DNA from: SD8 sp035528475
Lineage (GTDB): Archaea; Halobacteriota; Methanomicrobia; Methanomicrobiales; Methanospirillaceae
Direction of reading: 5' to 3'
NCBI GenBank assembly: GCA_035528475.1
Contig: DATKYO010000103.1
Coordinates: 1 to 24,121, forward strand
DNA: 24,121 nucleotides
In this document: piece after piece, positions 1-6,106 of the stretch
How positions within the stretch are numbered: position 1 is the first letter of the stretch
Layout of the letters: each line of letters starts with the position of its first letter
Program-made: the position numbers and the translations under genes
The notes under the pieces: model-generated
Told to the model about the DNA's origin: nothing
What the model saw: only the letters and a program-made list of their open reading frames with translations
Databases searched by the model: none

Positions 1-344
1 TTCCCGATGAAGAAGTTTGCTTTCCCGGCCATCGGATCAAGCCCGTTTACTACTACATCAGGCTGCGTTCCTGTGAGTCCTATTGATATCAGGGATGCAA
101 TACCGGATTCCGTATCAACTCTTGCCAGGATTACCTCCCCGGCGGTAAAATACAGGGCATGCCCGGCTGCATCAGCATGAAACAGCACCGCGGGATCTTT
201 CTGGCCCACGTTTTCAATAAAACTCAATGGCAGCACCGACGTCTTCACTGCTGCGTCATCCGCAGTGGCCACAGGAACTCCGGCCAGCATGCATATACAT
301 ACTAATAAAACAACAAGAGAGGTTTTCTTCATAATTGATTTCAT
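1..344 (-). CDS. N-terminus of secreted SBBP/DUF7948-type surface protein (partial)
   Basis: The minus strand is open from an ATG at 344 to the window edge, so only about 114 N-terminal residues are visible and the C-terminus lies outside. The protein begins with Lys residues and a hydrophobic stretch (TSLVVLLVCICMLAGVPVATA), which reads as a Sec signal peptide. The mature part contains LSFIENVGQKDPAVLFHA, then LYFTAGEVIL and GLDPMAGKANFFIG. This succession matches the N-terminal domain (DUF7948) that precedes SBBP beta-propeller repeats in large secreted proteins of bacteria and methanogens; that assignment is from memory of the family. An in-frame ATG at 350 is possible, but the GGGGG purine run at 352-356 is better spaced for 344. 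It is probably cell-surface and the repeat region is not visible. Confident as a secreted protein, fairly confident on family. Confidence 0.75.
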   Translation of the reverse strand, partial: MKSIMKKTSLVVLLVCICMLAGVPVATADDAAVKTSVLPLSFIENVGQKDPAVLFHADAAGHALYFTAGEVILARVDTESGIASLISIGLTGTQPDVVVNGLDPMAGKANFFIG

Positions 345-350
345 ACTCAT

Positions 351-703
351 TACCCCCGAAACCGACATGGATTGGCATCAACCCCGAATGATGGCCGGTT
401 TTGTCGTAAGGGATACCTGAGTATACCCCGTATTCTCAATACCCCGATGCCACCATATCAGAGTGTGTCCCGTGTGGGAAACCAAGATTCCAAATCTGAT
501 CAGATATACTAAAAAATCCCTTTATTTTTATAGGTATAAAAGTTTCCCCCTAAAATGAGATTTTTTCCCATGAATTTTTGATTGAAGGCTCCAGAAGTGA
601 TCAGTATGGAATAGAGGGTTGTTCATTGTCACGAATCTTCCCCATCACTTTTCACATTCAATTTCCGCTTTCTTTATGGTGCAGAACGCAGAAAAATGAG
701 TGT
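351..703. other. 353-bp divergent intergenic control region
   Basis: No protein gene fits here. The stretch separates the minus-strand secreted protein from the plus-strand gene at 704. It holds AT-rich, TATA-like sequence at 520-542 usable in either direction (TATAAAAG at 535-542 on the plus strand), a perfect 12-bp palindrome ATCTGATCAGAT at 494-505, a second TGATCA core at 599-604, and an imperfect hairpin GGGATAC-CTGA-GTATACCC at about 410-428. Which elements are functional is inference. Confidence 0.5.
494..505. promoter_or_regulatory. perfect palindrome, possible operator
   Basis: ATCTGATCAGAT is a perfect 12-bp dyad lying about 20 to 40 bp from the TATA-like elements of the divergent region. 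Such a site could bind a dimeric helix-turn-helix regulator. The TGATCA core recurs at 599-604 in the context AGTGATCAGT. Nothing in the window identifies the regulator. Confidence 0.3.
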
Positions 704-1069
704 ATGGCCCGCGATCTCTCTGACAAAGATCTTGAATTGCTGAAGAAACTCGCTCCCGAATGTTCCGATATCATCTGCAGCGGGTCGGGAATGGCATTCC
801 AGTCCATACTCCCGCCACTGGCAAATCACCTGGCTTCAGATGTGAATGACTTTCGAAAACGCCTGGATACCCTCACCGACCAGGAATTTTTGTATCTCAT
901 CGATCTCATCAGGGACGGTTCGGAGAGCGTGGCATGCATTCCACCTCTCTATGCCCGTAATTTTATAGAAATGGTCGGGGAACGCTTCGGTTTTGACGCC
1001 GCATCCGAGATGATCGATATATATGTAGACGGCGTGGCATGTGAAGAGAATCTTCGGGACAGGGAATGA
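704..1069 (+). CDS. small soluble protein of unknown function, 121 aa
   Basis: I do not recognise this protein. The reading frame extends upstream to a TTG at 578, but the first 42 codons look non-coding in composition. The ATG at 704 (MARDLSDKDLELL) begins a well-behaved, acidic, mainly helical sequence. A TATA-like TTTATGG at 673-679 lies 25-31 bp before this ATG, consistent with a leaderless or near-leaderless mRNA. There is no signal peptide or membrane segment. Cysteines are few and scattered (PECSDIICSG, VACIPP, VACEE) and do not form a clear metal site. The gene stands alone: the upstream neighbour is divergent and lysS is convergent 57 bp downstream. I suspect a lineage-restricted methanogen family, but cannot name one. 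Confidence 0.65.
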   Translation: MARDLSDKDLELLKKLAPECSDIICSGSGMAFQSILPPLANHLASDVNDFRKRLDTLTDQEFLYLIDLIRDGSESVACIPPLYARNFIEMVGERFGFDAASEMIDIYVDGVACEENLRDRE

Positions 1070-1126
1070 GGTCTTCCCCTGAATCGCGGGTTTGCGATCC
1101 ACTCATCGCTCAAAGTAAAAATGGAA

Positions 1127-2662
1127 TTATTCTGAATTGTCTTCTTCGCGGCCTGGTTCTTCTTCGCTCTCCCTGATGTCGACTTCGGCCTTCATCTGGG
1201 GGAAGAGGATTACTTCTTTAATCGACGTCCTGTCGGTAAGAAGCATGACCAGGCGGTCGATACCAAGGCCAACTCCACCGGTGGGAGGCATCCCGAACCC
1301 AAGGGCATTGATAAAATCATAATCAATCATCTGTGCTTCCAGGTCGCCTGCCTTTCTCTTTTCATCCTGCCGCTCGAACCTTTCCAGCTGGTCCTGGGGA
1401 TCGTTCAATTCGGAAAAACCGTTGGCTATCTCCATCCCATGCACAAAAAGCTCGAACCTCTCGGTAAAACCTTCCCTGGACCGATGTTTCTTTGCCAGCG
1501 GCGAGTTTTCAATAGGGAAATCGTAGATGAACACGGGCTGGACCAATGCTTCCTCCACAAGCCCCTCAAAGAAGTGTACCAAATATTCACGATGACTCTT
1601 CAGGGACAGATCCTCGTCGAGCCCTTTCTGTCGGGCCAGTTCTTTGAGTTCATCCGGGGTGTATGTCCATATGTCAATGCCACCGATTTCTTTCACTGCC
1701 TCATCCATGCTCATTTTCTTCCAGGGCGGAGTGAAATCTAGGCTTGTCTCTCCATAGGTGATGGCATATTTCCCATGGATTTCGTACACCAGGTAGGAGA
1801 TTATCCCCTCGGTGAGTGCCATCATATCGTTATAGTCCCTGTAGGCCTCATAGATCTCGACCATTGAGAACTCGGGGTTATGTTGGGTGTCGATGTCCTC
1901 ATTCCTGAAATTACGGGCAAGTTCAAAGACTTTCTCGTATCCGCCGATTGCAAGCCTTTTTAAGTAGAGCTCGGGGGCAATACGCATGAAGAGCTTCTGC
2001 TCAAGGAAGTTGTGGTAGGTGGTAAACGGCCGGGCATTCGCACCCCCGTAAACCGGCTGCAAAATCGGGGTCTCGAACTCGAGGAAATCGCAATCAACAA
2101 GGTATTTTCTGATCAGTGAGATGATACGGCTCCTTATACGGAATGTCTCCCTGACCTCCTCATTGACTATCAGGTCGAGGTACCGCTGGCGGTAGCGCTT
2201 CTCCACGTCCTTTAAGCCATGGAATTTCTCCGGGAGGGAAATGACTGCTTTCGTGAGAAGAATAATGTCATCGGCCCAGATTGTGAGCTCTCCGACCTTA
2301 GTGCGAAACACATGCCCGCTCACACCGATGATGTCCCCCCGTTCCACCATGCGGGTGAAAAATGAGAATTTCTCCGCACCAAGATCGTTTTTCCTGATGT
2401 AAAGCTGGATCCTCCCGCTCTCGTCGGCCAGATCGGCAAATATGGTCTTCCCGTGATTCCGGACAGTGTGTAGTCTTCCCGCCGTCGTAATCCTGCCCTC
2501 ACTCTTCTCGTGTCCGGCTTCGGAGAATCGATTCCTGATCTCTTTTATGGTATCTTTTCTGAGAAATGAGGGCGGGTAAAGCGATTGCCCCGCATTTCTC
2601 ATTTCCCTGACTTTTTCCAGCCTCGTTTCCTCAAAATGTATATTCGGGTTACTTTCATCCAT
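1127..2662 (-). CDS. lysS: lysyl-tRNA synthetase, class II
   Basis: Charges tRNA-Lys with lysine in the cytoplasm. The 511-aa length fits class II LysRS. An N-terminal OB-fold anticodon-binding domain (about residues 55-145) precedes the class II catalytic core. Motif 1 contains FLEFETPIL, motif 2 contains FRNEDIDTQHNPEFSMVE, and motif 3 is GVGLGIDRLVMLLT near residue 475. The acidic tail (EEEPGREEDNSE) is low-complexity. The ATG at 2662 is preceded by a purine-rich GGAAGAGGACAG. Many euryarchaea instead use the unrelated class I enzyme, so a bacterial-type class II gene points to old horizontal transfer or to lineages that replaced or supplemented class I; this is inference from family knowledge. 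It is transcribed alone, with a 241-bp gap to the upstream HEAT protein. Confidence 0.96.
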   Translation of the reverse strand: MDESNPNIHFEETRLEKVREMRNAGQSLYPPSFLRKDTIKEIRNRFSEAGHEKSEGRITTAGRLHTVRNHGKTIFADLADESGRIQLYIRKNDLGAEKFSFFTRMVERGDIIGVSGHVFRTKVGELTIWADDIILLTKAVISLPEKFHGLKDVEKRYRQRYLDLIVNEEVRETFRIRSRIISLIRKYLVDCDFLEFETPILQPVYGGANARPFTTYHNFLEQKLFMRIAPELYLKRLAIGGYEKVFELARNFRNEDIDTQHNPEFSMVEIYEAYRDYNDMMALTEGIISYLVYEIHGKYAITYGETSLDFTPPWKKMSMDEAVKEIGGIDIWTYTPDELKELARQKGLDEDLSLKSHREYLVHFFEGLVEEALVQPVFIYDFPIENSPLAKKHRSREGFTERFELFVHGMEIANGFSELNDPQDQLERFERQDEKRKAGDLEAQMIDYDFINALGFGMPPTGGVGLGIDRLVMLLTDRTSIKEVILFPQMKAEVDIRESEEEPGREEDNSE

Positions 2663-2820
2663 CTCTGTCCTCTTCCCTGAAACTGCTGAAATAATTCCTT
2701 TATTCGTGTAAATTTTTCCTCAATCCGGCGGTTTTCCCATGTCTCGATAACCGGCCGCTGATCGGGAGAGCGCCTAACCCCGATCATTTCCATTAGTATT
2801 CCCCCCGGAGGGTATTAATA

Positions 2821-2829
2821 ATTTATAAG
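2821..2829 (-). promoter_or_regulatory. TATA box upstream of lysS
   Basis: On the minus strand CTTATAAAT is a strong archaeal TATA-like element. Initiation about 25 bp downstream would fall near 2800, giving lysS a leader of roughly 135 nt. A short out-of-frame ORF begins at 2793 within that leader. A weaker element around 2703-2710 could give a short leader instead, so the true start is uncertain. Confidence 0.4.
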
Positions 2830-2903
2830 AAAGGTCTGTGATACGAAGGGTTTCTCTCCCACACCGTAAAGTATAATAAAAAATTACTGTCTTATTGTGC
2901 ATA

Positions 2904-3227
2904 TCAGCCACTTTCTGCCATTTTTCGATTTATTTTGTCCAGGGCCTCAGTAATCATCTCTTTCACTCCTTCCAGTTCATCGCGAAGTGCATGCCGCAGG
3001 GGGAGGATCGCCCGCGGATCCCCGAGAAAGCCCAGCGCCCATGCGGCTTTCTGCCTTACCCTCCAGTCCTCATCTGATAGTGCGAAAATTATCGGGTCCA
3101 CCACCCGTTCATCACCCATCCGGGCGAGGGCTTCGATTGCCTTCCAACGGGTGCCGGGATTCTCATCCCTCATCTCATTTTGGAAGTAGGTGAGACGTTC
3201 TTCGTAGTTTTTATCTTTTTCGGGCAC
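2904..3227 (-). CDS. short HEAT-repeat (PBS-lyase type) protein
   Basis: A 107-aa soluble protein of about three alpha-helical HEAT-like units. The repeats show the usual pattern: RWKAIEALARMGDERVVDPIIFAL, RVRQKAAWALGFLGDPRAILPLRHAL, then a degenerate third unit. HEAT repeats are protein-protein interaction scaffolds; the partner is not visible. The start is a GTG at 3227 preceded by AGAGGGGT at good spacing, and no ATG lies near. The gene is alone on its strand, 241 bp from lysS. It could be an adaptor or chaperone for a lyase or methyltransferase elsewhere in the genome, but nothing here shows this. Family call is secure, function open. Confidence 0.85.
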   Translation of the reverse strand: MPEKDKNYEERLTYFQNEMRDENPGTRWKAIEALARMGDERVVDPIIFALSDEDWRVRQKAAWALGFLGDPRAILPLRHALRDELEGVKEMITEALDKINRKMAESG

Positions 3228-3407
3228 AGTTTACCCCTCTTCGATCAAGTACTCACAATCTTTCTGCCAATACGTCTCCCGGCCCTCAATCCACCCTTGA
3301 AAATCATAAGAGATTTTGTGAAGCGGGAGAGGTATCAAATTTTAAATCTTTACTCTACTTCTCCCAGTATAGTTATTGATAGTAACGTGCCGGGTAACCT
3401 TTCGACG

Positions 3408-3518
3408 ATGGAAAAAGATACCGATACCGATTTTCATAAGAGTGAAATTGTGAAATACCTGGCACAGCGTGAAAGAAAGCCCCGCAAATACCATGTCAGT
3501 TATCGGAGAAGACTTTAG
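3408..3518 (+). CDS. possible 36-aa basic-tailed microprotein
   Basis: An ATG at 3408 opens 36 codons ending in TAG. The peptide starts acidic (MEKDTDTDF) and ends strongly basic (RERKPRKYHVSYRRRL), a composition that could suit nucleic-acid binding. A TATA-like ATTTTAAATC sits at 3340-3349 and an oligo-T tract of eight begins 8 nt after the stop, so promoter, ORF and terminator together would define a transcript of about 160 nt. There is no good Shine-Dalgarno sequence, which weakens the coding call; the same transcript could be a non-coding RNA. I know of no homologue. Confidence 0.3.
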   Translation: MEKDTDTDFHKSEIVKYLAQRERKPRKYHVSYRRRL

Positions 3519-3525
3519 ATCACTA

Positions 3526-3533
3526 TTTTTTTT
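3526..3533 (+). terminator. oligo-T terminator
   Basis: Eight consecutive T residues follow the putative mini-gene at 3408-3518. Archaeal transcription commonly terminates at such U-runs without a hairpin. Confidence 0.4.
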
Positions 3534-3614
3534 CATATATTATTCGAAAAGCCGGACTCACAGAAAAGACCGTCCCTGTTCCCGAATATTCCCGCACGCC
3601 AGGCCTCCCAGAGG

Positions 3615-3624
3615 TCTTAATAAA
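3615..3624 (+). promoter_or_regulatory. TATA box of the flavoprotein gene
   Basis: TCTTAATAAA is centred about 28 bp upstream of the ATG at 3648, which is the spacing expected between an archaeal TATA box and the transcription start. The mRNA is therefore predicted to be leaderless. Confidence 0.6.
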
Positions 3625-3647
3625 AAGACTATCAAAACTACTCTGTC

Positions 3648-4214
3648 ATGAAGAAGGTAGTGCTTCTCTGTGGGAGCCCGCGGCCAAACGGGAATACTGC
3701 CCAGGTTGTGGAAGACTGCGCCAGAGTCATTCGCGACCGGGGCCTGGAGGCCGAGGTGTTCTCACTGGCAGGGAAAAAAGTGGAGTCCTGCACCGCATGC
3801 TACCGGTGCAAGGAGGAAGGTTTCTGTATCCTTGAGGACGGACTTGATGAGCTGATCGACAAGATCAGGGATGCAGACGGCTTCATCGTGGCATCACCTG
3901 TCTACTTCGGCACTGCACGGGGCGATGTTATGGCAGCCCTTCAGCGGATTGGGATGGTCTCCATGGCAACCGATAACTTCCTCCACTGGAAAGTCGGGGG
4001 CCCTATCGCCATCGCCAGGAGAGGGGGTCATACCGCTACCATCCAGGAGATGCTCATGTTCTTTTTCATCAACGGGATGATTGTACCGGGATCCACGTAC
4101 TGGAATATGGCATTCGGCAAGCAACCCGGCGAGGTATGGAACGATGAGGAGGGGATTGGCACAATCCGCCTCTTTGCAGGGAACGTAGCAGAACTTATCA
4201 AGAAAATAGCCTGA
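3648..4214 (+). CDS. iron-sulfur flavoprotein (Isf-type NADPH-dependent FMN reductase family)
   Basis: A 188-aa flavodoxin-fold protein. GSPRPNGNT at residues 9-17 is the FMN phosphate-binding loop, and ASPVYFGTARGDV is the second flavin loop. Between them is a compact cysteine cluster C48-x2-C51-x2-C54-x5-C60, the arrangement that binds the 4Fe-4S cluster in Methanosarcina Isf. Such proteins are homo-oligomeric cytoplasmic electron carriers that accept electrons from ferredoxin and are linked to reduction of O2 or H2O2 in methanogens; the physiological partner here is unknown. No C-terminal extension is present. The start is well supported by the TATA spacing. An ABC exporter follows on the same strand after a hairpin, so coupling is possible but not proven. 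Confidence 0.85.
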   Translation: MKKVVLLCGSPRPNGNTAQVVEDCARVIRDRGLEAEVFSLAGKKVESCTACYRCKEEGFCILEDGLDELIDKIRDADGFIVASPVYFGTARGDVMAALQRIGMVSMATDNFLHWKVGGPIAIARRGGHTATIQEMLMFFFINGMIVPGSTYWNMAFGKQPGEVWNDEEGIGTIRLFAGNVAELIKKIA

Positions 4215-4226
4215 ATTCACTTGCCA

Positions 4227-4253
4227 GGGCCTGCCGTTTTTTTATGGCGGCCC
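4227..4253 (+). promoter_or_regulatory. GC-rich hairpin with T-rich loop between flavoprotein and ABC genes
   Basis: GGGCCTGCC (4227-4235) pairs with GGCGGCCC (4246-4253) with one bulged T, and the loop is GTTTTTTTAT. It lies 13 nt after the flavoprotein stop and 25 nt before the ATPase start. It may terminate or attenuate transcription into the exporter operon, or the T-rich loop may act as an archaeal termination signal. Confidence 0.4.
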
Positions 4254-4277
4254 CAGGAATCCGTTGGCTGGTACGAT

Positions 4278-5267
4278 ATGGAAAACACACATATTATTGA
4301 AGTATCGGGTCTCGTTCACCGCTACGGAGACTTCGTGGCGGTGGACAACATCAGCTTCTCCGTGTTCGAAGGGGAAATATTCTCATTTCTCGGGCCGAAC
4401 GGCGCAGGAAAGAGCACCGCTATCAATATACTGACAACATTGTTGCGCATCCAGAAAGGAAAGGCCGTGGTGGCCGGGCATGATGTGGGGATAGCCCCGG
4501 AAAAGGTGCGAGAATCCATTGGTATCGTTTTCCAGGAAGTGACCCTTGATCGTGATATGACCTGCTGGGAAATCCTGGAATTCCACGGGCGCCTGTATTC
4601 CATGCCAAGGGATGAGCGAAGACTGCGCATCGAGGAACTGCTGGAGCTGGTCCAGCTCGAGAACAAGCGGGATACATTCACAAAACACTTAAGCGGGGGC
4701 ATGAAACGGCGACTGGAGATTGCCAGGGGTCTGATGACCCGGCCGAAATTGCTCTTCCTTGACGAGCCCACAATCGGCCTTGACCCCCAGACCAGGATGA
4801 AGATGTGGGACTATATCAAGGCTGTCAACCGGGATGGGACCACCATCTTCCTCACCACCCACTATATGGACGAAGCTGACCATTTAAGCGACCGGATCAG
4901 CATCATTGACAATGGCAGGATCATAACCACCGGTAAGGCCTATGAATTGAAGAATATGCTCGCAAAAGACCTGATCTACCTTGAAACGAGCGACAATACT
5001 GCTACAGAGGCTATTCTTAAAGGAATGGACAGCGTGACCGATATCAGGGGCAAGGGCAGGGGTCTTTTAATTATGGTCAATACCGACGGCACCAGGCTCC
5101 TGCCGAGAATCATGGAGACGCTCGGCCGGAGCGGCATCAGCCTGGATACCGTGAACCTGAAAAAACCCTCAATGGACGATGTCTTTGTCCACTATACAGG
5201 CAGGGAGCTTCGCGATGAAGGTGCAGAGAAGCCTTCACTCGCCGTTGCCAGGGCAGGGAGGAGATGA
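4278..5267 (+). CDS. ABC transporter ATP-binding protein, DrrA-like exporter family
   Basis: Cytoplasmic ATPase subunit of an ABC-2 type exporter. Numbered from the ATG at 4278 (329 aa), Walker A GPNGAGKST is at residues 39-47, the Q-loop is in GIVFQEV near 83-88, the signature LSGGMKRR starts at 138, Walker B LLFLDE is at about 158-163, the D-loop GLDP follows, and the switch His is in TTHYMDEA near 195. A C-terminal domain (about 235-315) resembles the DUF4162 extension of daunorubicin-resistance-type ATPases. A longer frame to 4221 exists, but its extra residues (MPGPAVFLWRP) are unlike the family. The stop overlaps the permease start, so the two are translationally coupled. The substrate is not predictable; lipids, peptides or toxic compounds are usual for the family. 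Confidence 0.93.
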   Translation: MENTHIIEVSGLVHRYGDFVAVDNISFSVFEGEIFSFLGPNGAGKSTAINILTTLLRIQKGKAVVAGHDVGIAPEKVRESIGIVFQEVTLDRDMTCWEILEFHGRLYSMPRDERRLRIEELLELVQLENKRDTFTKHLSGGMKRRLEIARGLMTRPKLLFLDEPTIGLDPQTRMKMWDYIKAVNRDGTTIFLTTHYMDEADHLSDRISIIDNGRIITTGKAYELKNMLAKDLIYLETSDNTATEAILKGMDSVTDIRGKGRGLLIMVNTDGTRLLPRIMETLGRSGISLDTVNLKKPSMDDVFVHYTGRELRDEGAEKPSLAVARAGRR

Positions 5268-6106
5268 TGGTCAACCTAGGATTCCTCACCATCTACTGGA
5301 GGGACATGCTCCGCTTCGTCAGGTTCAAGACCCTCCTTATCTCCTCCCTGGTCCAGCCCGCACTCTGGATGGCATTTTTCGGCATCGCAATGGCTGCAAA
5401 TTTCGACAGGCTCACCGGCAATATCCCCCCCATACCGGGGGTTCCCACCGTCACCTATCTTACCTACATGGGAGCCGGCGTGATTGCCATGACCACTCTG
5501 TTCACCAGCCTTTTCGGTGGGATCGTGCTGCTTTTTGATAAGAACTGGGGACTTATGCGGGAGATCATGGCAAGCCCGCTGCCCAGGGACCATATAATCT
5601 TTGGCATTGCGTTATCCGGAATGACAAAATCATTCATCCAGGCGGTGATTATCATGGTCTTCGGGATATTTATCGGTGCAGAATTCTTTCATGGGTATTC
5701 TGCAATGGAGGTAGCGGTTTCTGTCCTGGGAATACTCCTTTTTGTAGGAATCTTCTCACTTGGTTTCCTCTTCCTCTCGGCAGCAATTTCCATCTCGCTG
5801 GAAAGTCCGGAGGGCCTCCAGGGGATCATCACCCTCCTTACCATGCCAATATTCTTTGCCAGCAACGCCCTCTACCCGGTGAACGCATTTCCCCCCGTCC
5901 TGCAGGCCATCTCCACGGTCAATCCCCTCACCCACCTGGTAAACGGGATCCGGTACTTTGCAATAGGGGGTAATTTTCAGGCCATAGGGATACACTACAC
6001 CGCGACTCCCCAGACAATTGCACTATCCTTTGCACTACTGTTGGTCTTTGCCGCAATGATGTTCGGACTGGCATACTGGAGATTTAAAAAGGCGATTGTC
6101 ACTTAA
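5264..6106 (+). CDS. ABC-2 type exporter permease
   Basis: Membrane partner of the preceding ATPase. The 280-aa protein has about six hydrophobic segments, including LISSLVQPALWMAFFGIAMA, YLTYMGAGVIAMTTLFTSLF, a pair near residues 125-170, IFFASNALYPVNAFP and a last segment LSFALLLVFAAMMFGLAYW. The ABC-2 signature region is seen in LFDKNWGLMREIMASPLPRDHIIFG and in the NALYPVNAFPPVLQAISTVNPLTHLVNGIRY segment of DrrB/NodJ-like permeases. The start is the first of two adjacent ATGs (5264 or 5267), behind a GGGAGGAG ribosome site lying in the end of the ATPase gene. The 3' end overlaps the convergent helicase gene by 8 bp. One permease gene implies a homodimer with two ATPases. Confidence 0.93.
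   Translation: MMVNLGFLTIYWRDMLRFVRFKTLLISSLVQPALWMAFFGIAMAANFDRLTGNIPPIPGVPTVTYLTYMGAGVIAMTTLFTSLFGGIVLLFDKNWGLMREIMASPLPRDHIIFGIALSGMTKSFIQAVIIMVFGIFIGAEFFHGYSAMEVAVSVLGILLFVGIFSLGFLFLSAAISISLESPEGLQGIITLLTMPIFFASNALYPVNAFPPVLQAISTVNPLTHLVNGIRYFAIGGNFQAIGIHYTATPQTIALSFALLLVFAAMMFGLAYWRFKKAIVT

Larger units (their letters stand above)
3228..3647. other. 420-bp gene-poor region with possible mini-gene
   Basis: No conventional gene is visible between the divergent HEAT and flavoprotein genes. The region contains an AT-rich TATA-like element (3340-3349), a 36-codon ORF (3408-3518), an oligo-T tract (3526-3533) and the TATA box of the flavoprotein gene (3615-3624). The stretch 3534-3610 shows nothing notable. 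Confidence 0.5.

Noticed and set aside
578..703. N-terminal extension of the unknown 121-aa gene starting at TTG 578
   Set aside because: The start is a TTG without a ribosome site, the added residues look like translated non-coding DNA, and ATG 704 with a TATA-like element at the right distance fits better.
4221..4277. Extended start of the ABC ATPase at 4221
   Set aside because: The extra residues overlap the intergenic hairpin and are unlike ABC ATPase N-termini, which begin just before the MENTHIIEVSGL segment.
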